5,021 nucleotides of DNA from Kiloniellales bacterium (lineage in GTDB: Bacteria > Pseudomonadota > Alphaproteobacteria > Kiloniellales > JAKSDN01). The stretch spans positions 1-5,021 of the forward strand of contig JAKSDN010001293.1 of assembly GCA_022360075.1 (NCBI GenBank). The letters are read 5' to 3'. How positions within the stretch are numbered: position 1 is the first letter of the stretch; each line of letters opens with the position of its first letter. This document shows, one piece after another, positions 1 to 5,021 of the stretch. Under the pieces are notes generated by a model that saw only the letters and a list, made by a program, of their open reading frames with translations, had not been told where the DNA came from and ran no database searches. A program made the position numbers and the translations under genes.

Positions 1-1068
1 GCGTTGGTCGCGGCGGCCGGCGGCACACTGCTCTCGTCGGAAGCGGCTGCCCAGTCCGCCAAGGAAGAGAAAGAACGGCAGAAGGCCGCCGAGCACACCA
101 TGACGGTCGCGACCGCCTATATCCTGGGCGCCTCGCGCAGCTACCCGATCATGCAGCTCGACTTCAAGGAGAACGTCCAGAACGCGACCAACGGCAAGGT
201 CTACGTGCGGCTCGCACCGGGCGGCCAGCTCGGCGCCGGCGGTGCCTTGGCGCAGAAGGTCCAGGAAGGCACGATCCAGGCCGCGCAGCACTCACTGTCG
301 AACTTCGCGCCCTTCGCGCCGGTCGTCGATCTGATCAACCTGCCCTACTTCTGCGGCGCCAATCAGAAGTTCGTCAATCTGGTCGGCTCCCAAGCCTGGC
401 GCGCCGAGGTCGACCCCAAGGTCGAGGCCAAGGGCTTCAAGCCGCTGTGGTACGTGGTGATCGACCCGCGCGTCGTCGCGATGCGCAAAGGCGGCAAGGG
501 CCCGATCAAGACGCCGGCCGATCTCTCCGGCATCAAGTTCCGGGTGCCGGGCTCGAAGATGCTGCAGCAGTACTACCGCATGATCGGCTCCAACCCGACG
601 CCGGTGGCCTGGGGCGAGACACCCTCGGCGATCAAGCAGGGCGTGGCCGACGCGCTCGATCCCGCGGTCGGCGCGCTGCACGTCTTCGGCTTCAAGGACA
701 TCCTGTCCTGGGTCAGCTTCACCAAGGCCGTGCCGGACAGCCAGGTCTATTCCTGCAATCTCAAGTGGTTCAACGCCCTGCCCGGCGACGTCCAGGACGG
801 CGTCGTCTTCGCGAGCGAGCTTTCGGCCCACCAGAACCTGGCCAAGGTGCCGGCGGCGCGGGCCTACGCCATGTCCGAGATGACCAAGTCGGGCGTGCAG
901 TTCTATTCGCCGAGCAAGGACGAGCTCGATGCCTGGGTCGAGGCCGGCGGCCATCAGCGCTCGGAGTGGGATGCCTTCAAGACCGAGCTGGCCGGCTCGA
1001 TGGCGACCTTCGAGAAGCTGAACGAAGCCGCCAGCACGCAAGGCCGCTACTACGTCCACGACGCCTGA
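1..1068 (+). CDS. dctP: TRAP transporter substrate-binding protein, DctP family (5' partial)
   Basis: This is the periplasmic solute-binding subunit of a TRAP importer; it captures an organic anion and delivers it to the DctQM membrane pair. The frame is open to the left edge. Its first 20 residues are the hydrophobic core and AxA-type end of an export signal (probable cleavage after A15-A16-A17, before Gln18). A positively charged n-region, perhaps twin-arginine, must lie outside the window, so the TTG at base 4 is not the real start. Family hallmarks, numbering the first complete codon as residue 1, are the APGGQLG stretch near 72-78 and the IKTPADLSGIKFRVPGS segment at about 169-185. Arg181 of that segment is at the position where TRAP binding proteins usually salt-bridge a substrate carboxylate. 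A Lys/Glu-rich stretch at about 20-31 precedes the first strand and is unusual. The common DGxENP-like motif is replaced by DALDP near 217-221. The 355 visible residues are close to full length. The symbol is family-level only and the ligand is unknown. Confidence 0.93.
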   Translation, partial: ALVAAAGGTLLSSEAAAQSAKEEKERQKAAEHTMTVATAYILGASRSYPIMQLDFKENVQNATNGKVYVRLAPGGQLGAGGALAQKVQEGTIQAAQHSLSNFAPFAPVVDLINLPYFCGANQKFVNLVGSQAWRAEVDPKVEAKGFKPLWYVVIDPRVVAMRKGGKGPIKTPADLSGIKFRVPGSKMLQQYYRMIGSNPTPVAWGETPSAIKQGVADALDPAVGALHVFGFKDILSWVSFTKAVPDSQVYSCNLKWFNALPGDVQDGVVFASELSAHQNLAKVPAARAYAMSEMTKSGVQFYSPSKDELDAWVEAGGHQRSEWDAFKTELAGSMATFEKLNEAASTQGRYYVHDA

Positions 1069-1171
1069 GCTGTCCTCCCCATCGGCCGGGGCGCCCGCGC
1101 CCCGGCTCCTTCTTCCGTCTGGCGCCGCCCCGGCTTGAGCGATCCCGAGCGGCGGCCTGGAGCGCTGTGTC
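1069..1171 (+). other. dctP-dctQ intergenic region
   Basis: This is the only sizeable non-coding gap in the window. It holds the hairpin at 1085-1106 and a second copy of GCCCCGGC at 1127-1134. That copy could compete with 1099-1106 for pairing to 1085-1092, so two alternative folds can be drawn. A Shine-Dalgarno-like GGAG at 1159-1162 sits 9 bases before the dctQ ATG. I see no convincing -35/-10 promoter and no small reading frame with its own ribosome binding site. Confidence 0.6.
1085..1106 (+). terminator. GC-rich hairpin between dctP and dctQ; attenuator or partial terminator
   Basis: Bases 1085-1093 (GCCGGGGCG) pair perfectly with 1098-1106 (CGCCCCGGC) around the 4-base loop CCCG, giving a 9-bp, all-GC stem starting 17 bases after the dctP stop. 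The following bases 1107-1120 are pyrimidine-rich (TCCTTCTTCCGTCT) but do not form a clean T-run, so intrinsic termination would be partial at best. In TRAP operons the binding protein is needed in excess over the membrane subunits. A hairpin here could stabilise the 3' end of dctP mRNA or reduce read-through into dctQM. The structure is seen directly; the function is inferred. Confidence 0.6.
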
Positions 1172-1687
1172 ATGAACGGGCTGCTCAAGAAGATCGACGA
1201 GAACGGCGAGCGCTGGCTGCTCCTGGTGCTCTACATCACCATCGTCGCCACCATCGCGATGGAGGTGATCCGCCGTTTCGCGCTGAGCTATTCCTCGATC
1301 TGGGGCGAGGAGATCGCGCGCTACGCCTTCATCTATCTGGCCTGGATCGGCGCCTCCGCCGGCATCAAGGAGCGCGCCCATATTCGCATCGACGTGCTGT
1401 TCCACTATCTCTCCAACCGCGGCCAGGCGCTGCTCTACCTGCTCGGCGACTTCGCCACCCTGCTGCTCGCCGTCGTCGCGCTCTATTGGTCGCTGCAGCC
1501 GGTGCTGACCTCGCTCGAGTTCGGCTCGGTCACCCACGGTCTGCGGATCAGTCAGGCCTGGTTCTCGATCGCCGTGCCCCTTGGCTTCTTGATGATGCTG
1601 TTTCGCCTCGTCCAATCGATCAGCCGCGATCTGCGCACCCTACGCGACGACACCAAGGTGTTCCGCGGCAACCGGCTGTTCGACTAG
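1172..1687 (+). CDS. dctQ: TRAP transporter small permease subunit, DctQ family
   Basis: This inner-membrane protein is the small subunit that partners DctM and helps dock the binding protein in sodium-driven TRAP transport. It has 171 residues, typical for DctQ, with four hydrophobic segments at roughly 15-34, 49-64, 87-107 and 128-147. Family-typical residues are EVIRR at 31-35 at the end of the first segment, WGEEIARY at 44-51 (Trp44, Glu46, Glu47, Arg50), and the polar KERAHIRID stretch at 66-74 with His70 and Asp74. The ATG at 1172 is supported by GGAG at 1159-1162 and by a short Lys-containing cytoplasmic lead (LLKK) before the first membrane segment. The gene follows dctP after a 103-base gap with a hairpin and stops 12 bases before dctM. 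Nothing in it looks broken. The symbol is family-level; the substrate is not readable from this subunit. Confidence 0.93.
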   Translation: MNGLLKKIDENGERWLLLVLYITIVATIAMEVIRRFALSYSSIWGEEIARYAFIYLAWIGASAGIKERAHIRIDVLFHYLSNRGQALLYLLGDFATLLLAVVALYWSLQPVLTSLEFGSVTHGLRISQAWFSIAVPLGFLMMLFRLVQSISRDLRTLRDDTKVFRGNRLFD

Positions 1688-1692
1688 GGGGG
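1687..1692 (+). promoter_or_regulatory. Ribosome binding site for dctM
   Basis: A run of six G overlaps the last base of the dctQ TAG stop and sits 7 bases before the ATG at 1700. It is an imperfect, G-only Shine-Dalgarno, but its spacing is right. It supports starting dctM at 1700 and not at the internal Met25 codon (1772). Closeness to the dctQ stop suggests translational coupling. Confidence 0.5.
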
Positions 1693-1699
1693 CGCGCGC

Positions 1700-3016
1700 A
1701 TGATCTGGCAACACCTCCAAGAGCAGGGCGGGGTCGAGCTCGGCATCGAGTTCTACGGGCCGCTGATCGCCATGATCGCGTTGATCGTGCTGGGCGTGCC
1801 GATCTGGGCGATCCTGGGGCTCGGCTCGGTCGCCATGCTGCACTTGACCGGCGCCCTGCCGCTCTCGCTGCTGGGCGAGGCGCTGTTCGACGGCATCGAC
1901 GCCTTCGCGCTGATCGCGGTGCCGCTGTTCATCCTGACCGGCGACGTGCTGGTGCGCACCGGGCTTTCCGGCAAGCTGCTCGACGTGGCCGAGGCCACGG
2001 TCGGCGGCTTTCGCACCGGCTTCGGCACCGCGACGGTCCTGGGCTGCGGCTTCTTCGCCTGCATCTCCGGCTCCGACGCCGCGGGCGCGGCCGCGGTCGG
2101 GCGCATGACCATCGACCGCCTGGTCGCGCAGGGCTATCCCAAGCCCTATGCTTGTGCGCTGGTCGCCTCGGGTGCTTGCACCGGCATTCTGATCCCGCCC
2201 TCGATCGCCTACATCATCATCGGCCTGGTGCTCGGCGTCTCGGCCTCCACCCTGTTCCTGGCCGCGGCGATTCCCGGCGTCATGGTGATGATCTCGATCA
2301 TGATCACCAACATCGTGATGAACCGGATCCACGGCTTCGAGAACGCCGACGGCGGCTTCTCGGTCCAGCGCTGGGTCAAGGCGGTGGTCGACGGCCGTTA
2401 CGCGCTGCTGGTGCCCTTCGTCATTCTGGGCGGCATCTATACGGGCATCTTCACCCCAACCGAGGCCGCCGCGGTGGCGGTCACCACGACCATCATCATC
2501 GGCCTGCTGCAAGGCACGCTGAAGCTGGCCGACTTCCCGCAGATGCTGGCAAGCTCCGCCAAGGTGAACGGCGTCATCGTGCCGATCATCGCCATGTCCC
2601 TGCCGCTCGCCCAGACCCTGGCGATCCTCGAGGTGCCCCAGGGCTTCGTCGCCGCCGTCACCTCGGTGACCAGCGAGCCGGCGCTGATCATCCTGATCAT
2701 GATCGGCATCCTGATCCTCGCCGGTTGCGTCATGGAGACCACGCCGAACATCGTCATCCTCTCGCCGATCCTGCTGCCCCTGGCGCGCGAGATCGGCATG
2801 GAAGACATCCACTTCTGCATCGTCATGGTCACGGCCCTCGGCGTCGGCTTCATCACCCCGCCTCTGGGCCTGAACCTCTTCGTCGTATCCGGGCTCACCG
2901 GAACATCGGTCTTACGAATCGCCAGCCGCGCCGGCCCCTACGTGATCGCCATGCTGATCGTCGTGCTGCTGCTGGCCTACATACCCACGCTGTCGCTCTG
3001 GGCCTTTACCCCCTGA
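1700..3016 (+). CDS. dctM: TRAP transporter large permease subunit, DctM family
   Basis: This is the multi-pass inner-membrane subunit that carries the sodium-coupled translocation path of the TRAP importer. It has 438 residues, near the usual 425-440, and is hydrophobic throughout. Recognisable DctM motifs in order are VPLFILTGDVLVRTGLSGKL (74-93), ISGSDAAGAAAVG (122-134), SGACTGILIPPS (157-168), TGIFTPTEAAAVA (248-260), METTPNIVILSPILLP (345-360) and GFITPPLGLNLFV (383-395). The two repeats of glycine- and proline-rich re-entrant segments are therefore both present. At residue 126, where I would most often expect Ser or Ala after the SGS of the first motif, there is Asp. The N-terminus carries about 18 mostly polar residues before the first hydrophobic segment, slightly longer than usual. 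It starts 12 bases after dctQ and ends 30 bases before the dehydrogenase gene. The symbol is family-level. Confidence 0.96.
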   Translation: MIWQHLQEQGGVELGIEFYGPLIAMIALIVLGVPIWAILGLGSVAMLHLTGALPLSLLGEALFDGIDAFALIAVPLFILTGDVLVRTGLSGKLLDVAEATVGGFRTGFGTATVLGCGFFACISGSDAAGAAAVGRMTIDRLVAQGYPKPYACALVASGACTGILIPPSIAYIIIGLVLGVSASTLFLAAAIPGVMVMISIMITNIVMNRIHGFENADGGFSVQRWVKAVVDGRYALLVPFVILGGIYTGIFTPTEAAAVAVTTTIIIGLLQGTLKLADFPQMLASSAKVNGVIVPIIAMSLPLAQTLAILEVPQGFVAAVTSVTSEPALIILIMIGILILAGCVMETTPNIVILSPILLPLAREIGMEDIHFCIVMVTALGVGFITPPLGLNLFVVSGLTGTSVLRIASRAGPYVIAMLIVVLLLAYIPTLSLWAFTP

Positions 3017-3034
3017 CCGGCGCATCCGAGAGTC

Positions 3035-3038
3035 GAGG
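3035..3038 (+). promoter_or_regulatory. Ribosome binding site for the HisD-family gene
   Basis: GAGG lies 8 bases before the ATG at 3047. A second purine-rich stretch, GAAGGA at 3041-3046, directly abuts the ATG and is too close to act alone, though the two together make a purine-rich leader. No stronger start is seen in this frame, so 3047 is the natural start. The 30-base gap after dctM contains no terminator or promoter that I can recognise. Confidence 0.5.
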
Positions 3039-3046
3039 TTGAAGGA

Positions 3047-4369
3047 ATGGCAATCGAATACCTGAAGAAGGCGAGCAAGACGTCGGCCACCGGCGAGGAC
3101 GAGACCCGGCGCATCGTCGCCGACATGCTCGCGAAGATCGAGGCCGGCGGCGAAGAGGTGGCACGCGACTACGGGATCAAGCTGGACGGCTGGGACGGCG
3201 AGATTCTGGTCAGCCGCGAGACCATCGAGGCGGCCAAGGCGAAGGTGCCCGAGCAGCTCAAGGCCGACCTGCGATTCGCCTATGACCGGGTGCGCGGCTT
3301 CGCGGAGAAGCAGCGCGAGAGCCTGGTCGCCTTCGAGACCGAGCTCTCGCCCGGGCTCTGGGCCGGGCAGCGCCTGATTCCCATGGACGCGGCCGGCTGC
3401 TACGTGCCCGGTGGCCGCTACGCCCATGTCGCCTCGGCGATCATGAGCATCACCACGGCCAAGGTCGCGGGGGTGCATAACGTGATCGCCTGCTCCGCGC
3501 CGAATCAGGAGCGCGGCGGCATCGATCCTGCGATCCTCTACACCATGGACCTCTGCGGCGCCGACCACATGCTCGCCCTCGGCGGCGTGCAGGGCATCGC
3601 GGCCATGGCCTTCGGCCTCTTCACCGGCCACAAGGCGCGCATCCTGGTCGGACCGGGCAACCGCTTCGTGGCGGAGGCCAAGCGCATGCTCTTCGGCCGG
3701 GTCGGCATCGATCTCTTCGCCGGGCCGACCGAGATCCTGGTGATCGCCGACGGCAGCGCCGATCCCGAGGTGGTCGCGGCCGACCTGGTCGGCCAGGCCG
3801 AGCACGGGCCAGACTCGCCGGCCTGGCTGGTCACGACCAGCCGCAACCTGGCCGAGCGGGTGATCGCGCGCATGCCGGCCCTGATCGAATCCCTGCCCGA
3901 TGTGCAGAGCCAGGCGGCGGAGGCGGCCTGGCGCGACTACGGCGAGGTCGTGCTCTGCGACACCCATGAAGAGGCGGCCCAGGTGAGCGACGACTACGCG
4001 CCCGAGCATCTCGAGCTGCAGGTCGCCGATCTCGACTGGTTCGTGAAGCGGCTCCTCAACTACGGCTCGCTGTTCGTCGGCGAGGAGACCACGGTCGCCT
4101 TCGGCGACAAGTGCTCGGGCACCAACCACATCCTGCCGACCAAGGGCGCCGGCCACTACACCGGCGGGCTCTCGGTGCACAAGTTCATCAAGATCGTCAC
4201 GACCCAGCGCATGACCAAGGAGGCGACCCGCGAGGTCGCCGCCGTCACCGCGCGCATCTCGCGGCTCGAGGGCATGGAGGCCCACGCCCGCACCGGCGAC
4301 TGCCGGCTCGAGAAGTACTTTCCGGACGAGAGCTTCCTGCTCGACGCACGGCAAGGATCGGCGGCCTGA
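3047..4369 (+). CDS. Histidinol dehydrogenase-family zinc dehydrogenase, probably catabolic (HpsN-like)
   Basis: This cytoplasmic NAD-dependent enzyme belongs to the family that oxidises a primary alcohol through an aldehyde to a carboxylate. It has 440 residues, usual for the family. By alignment from memory with E. coli HisD, the zinc ligands are Gln250, His253, Asp354 and His413, the catalytic pair is Glu320-His321 (in APEHLELQ), and the substrate-side glutamate is Glu408 (in RLEGMEAH). The PGGRYAHVAS (121-130), GGVQGIAAMAFG (179-190), VGPGNRFVAEAKR (201-213) and SGTNHILPTKGAG (357-369) blocks are also present. The HisD substrate-contacting serine in GPSE is Thr228 here (GPTE), and the segment YTGGLSVHKF (371-380) resembles non-biosynthetic members of the family. 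The start, MAIEYLKKASKT, resembles HpsN, (R)-2,3-dihydroxypropane-1-sulfonate 3-dehydrogenase. TRAP genes upstream, an SDR abutting downstream and no his genes nearby support catabolism. Automatic annotation would probably call it hisD. The family is near certain; the substrate is a hypothesis. Confidence 0.92.
   Translation: MAIEYLKKASKTSATGEDETRRIVADMLAKIEAGGEEVARDYGIKLDGWDGEILVSRETIEAAKAKVPEQLKADLRFAYDRVRGFAEKQRESLVAFETELSPGLWAGQRLIPMDAAGCYVPGGRYAHVASAIMSITTAKVAGVHNVIACSAPNQERGGIDPAILYTMDLCGADHMLALGGVQGIAAMAFGLFTGHKARILVGPGNRFVAEAKRMLFGRVGIDLFAGPTEILVIADGSADPEVVAADLVGQAEHGPDSPAWLVTTSRNLAERVIARMPALIESLPDVQSQAAEAAWRDYGEVVLCDTHEEAAQVSDDYAPEHLELQVADLDWFVKRLLNYGSLFVGEETTVAFGDKCSGTNHILPTKGAGHYTGGLSVHKFIKIVTTQRMTKEATREVAAVTARISRLEGMEAHARTGDCRLEKYFPDESFLLDARQGSAA
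4353..4357 (+). promoter_or_regulatory. Weak ribosome binding site for the SDR gene, inside the preceding gene
   Basis: AAGGA lies 12 bases upstream of the ATG at 4370, further than ideal, within the last codons of the HisD-family gene. The preceding TGA stop (4367-4369) directly abuts the ATG, so the SDR is probably translated mainly by ribosomes that have just terminated. The GTG at 4373 is an alternative start but sits even further from AAGGA. Confidence 0.35.
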
Positions 4370-5021
4370 ATGGTGAGCGGATTCCTTCAGGAGACCTTCT
4401 CGCTCGAAGGCCGCGTGGCGCTCTGCACAGGCGCGTCGTCGGGGATCGGCCGGCGCATGGCCGGCGCCCTGGCCCGCGCCGGCGCCGCCGTGGTGCTGGT
4501 CGCGCGCCGGCTCGATCGCCTGCGCGAGGCCCAGGCGGAGATTGCCGAGGCCGGCGGCAAGGCGGACTGCCTCAAGGCCGACCTGAGCACGCCGGCCGCG
4601 GCGGACGACGTCGTCGCGCGCGCCGCGCCCCTGTTCGGCGCGCCGGACATCCTGGTCAACGCGGCCGGCATCAACCCCCGGCAGACGCCCGAAGAGGTCA
4701 CGCTGGAAAGCTGGGACCGGACCCTGGCGATCAACCTCTCGCTGCCTTTCTTTATGGCCCGCGCCTGCGTGCCGGGCATGAAGGCCAAGGGTGGCGGCAA
4801 CATCATCAACATCGCCTCGCTGCAATCCTACCGCGCCTTTCCGAAGGGCGCGCCCTACGGCGCCTCCAAGGGCGGCTTGACCCAGCTCACCCGGGCGATG
4901 GCCGAGGCCTGGTCGCGCGACGGCATCGTCGCCAACGCGATCGCGCCCGGCTTCTTCGAGACCGAGCTGACGCAAGCCGTCTACGCCGACCCGGCGCTGG
5001 TCGCGCAGAACGCGGCGAAGA
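4370..5021 (+). CDS. Short-chain dehydrogenase/reductase, classical SDR family (3' partial)
   Basis: This is a cytoplasmic NAD(P)-dependent oxidoreductase, probably acting on a secondary alcohol or keto group. The reading frame runs from the ATG at 4370 to the right edge with no stop, giving 217 complete codons of an expected 250 or so. The classical SDR features are complete: the nucleotide-binding TGASSGIG at 20-27, the NAAG motif at 97-100, and the catalytic tetrad Asn122, Ser150, Tyr163 and Lys167 (YGASK), then the family-typical IAPGFFETEL near 191-200. Two arginines (Arg46, Arg47) close the second beta-strand where NAD-specific enzymes usually carry an acidic residue, which suggests NADP preference. 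The gene abuts the HisD-family gene with zero intervening bases, implying translational coupling and a shared pathway. It could be a polyol, sugar-acid or hydroxy-acid dehydrogenase, or an equivalent of the 2-dehydrogenases found with HpsN. The fold is certain; the substrate is not. Confidence 0.93.
   Translation, partial: MVSGFLQETFSLEGRVALCTGASSGIGRRMAGALARAGAAVVLVARRLDRLREAQAEIAEAGGKADCLKADLSTPAAADDVVARAAPLFGAPDILVNAAGINPRQTPEEVTLESWDRTLAINLSLPFFMARACVPGMKAKGGGNIINIASLQSYRAFPKGAPYGASKGGLTQLTRAMAEAWSRDGIVANAIAPGFFETELTQAVYADPALVAQNAAK

Noticed and set aside
4..6. TTG as a possible true start of the binding protein
   Set aside because: A start here would leave a signal peptide without its positively charged n-region; the frame is open to the window edge, so the gene is simply truncated.
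292..1188. A 298-codon - strand open frame antisense to dctP
   Set aside because: It is rich in Arg, Gly and His, has no domain, and lies opposite a well-supported binding protein gene.
2684..2722. Repeated ATC/CTG/ATG words resembling short tandem repeats
   Set aside because: They encode a run of Ile, Leu and Met in a DctM membrane segment (residues 329-340); codon bias and hydrophobic composition explain them.
1640..2812. A 390-codon - strand open frame across dctM
   Set aside because: The product is dominated by Asp, His, Gln and Arg, as expected for the reverse complement of hydrophobic membrane codons; no domain is recognisable.
1135..3042. A 635-codon + strand open frame overlapping dctQ and dctM
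   Set aside because: Its product is an Arg/His/Ala-rich low-complexity sequence in a shifted frame; the DctQ and DctM frames hold all the family motifs.
3017..3046. Possible terminator or promoter between dctM and the HisD-family gene
   Set aside because: The 30-base gap shows no stable inverted repeat with a T-run and no recognisable promoter; it mainly holds the ribosome binding site.
3047..4369. A biosynthetic hisD of a histidine operon
   Set aside because: It is flanked by TRAP transporter and SDR genes with no other his gene in view, and the GPSE serine is threonine. It is not fully excluded, because sequence beyond the window is not visible.
2912..4975. A very long open frame (687 codons) on the - strand, antisense to the HisD-family and SDR genes
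   Set aside because: It is a mirror of GC-rich codon usage on the + strand. Its translation is rich in Arg, Gly, His and Asp with no recognisable domain, while the + strand carries clear motifs over the same bases.

Overview
This window comes from a GC-rich bacterial genome, with coding regions that strongly favour G or C at third codon positions. The gene content, protein style and compact same-strand layout fit a free-living alphaproteobacterium, perhaps of the Rhodospirillales type. That placement is inferred from general character and not from any marker gene. All five genes lie on the + strand and the window is almost fully coding. It is cut inside a gene at both ends.

Layout: 1-1068 is the body of a periplasmic TRAP transporter substrate-binding protein (DctP family), lacking its true start. 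Bases 1069-1171 are a 103-base gap holding a strong GC-rich hairpin. Bases 1172-1687 encode the small TRAP membrane subunit (DctQ family) and 1700-3016 the large TRAP membrane subunit (DctM family). Bases 3047-4369 encode a zinc-dependent dehydrogenase of the histidinol dehydrogenase (HisD) family. From 4370 to the right edge runs a short-chain dehydrogenase/reductase (SDR), which lacks its C-terminus.

How the genes probably work together: the three TRAP proteins form one complete sodium-coupled importer for an organic anion. The two dehydrogenases directly downstream, with gaps of 30 and 0 bases, most likely oxidise the imported compound. A HisD-family enzyme next to a TRAP importer and an SDR, with no other his genes, points to catabolism and not to histidine biosynthesis. 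The best-known precedent is HpsN, (R)-2,3-dihydroxypropane-1-sulfonate 3-dehydrogenase, whose gene clusters with alcohol dehydrogenases and transport genes. The HisD-type zinc ligands and catalytic Glu-His pair are all present, but a substrate-contacting serine of histidinol dehydrogenase is threonine here. The substrate cannot be fixed from the sequence; a dihydroxypropanesulfonate or a related polyol/hydroxy acid is a hypothesis.

No RNA genes, insertion sequences, CRISPR arrays, phage genes or large repeats were seen. The most interesting points are the catabolic HisD paralogue, its possible coupling to the SDR, and the dctP-dctQ hairpin, which could set the ratio of binding protein to membrane subunits.
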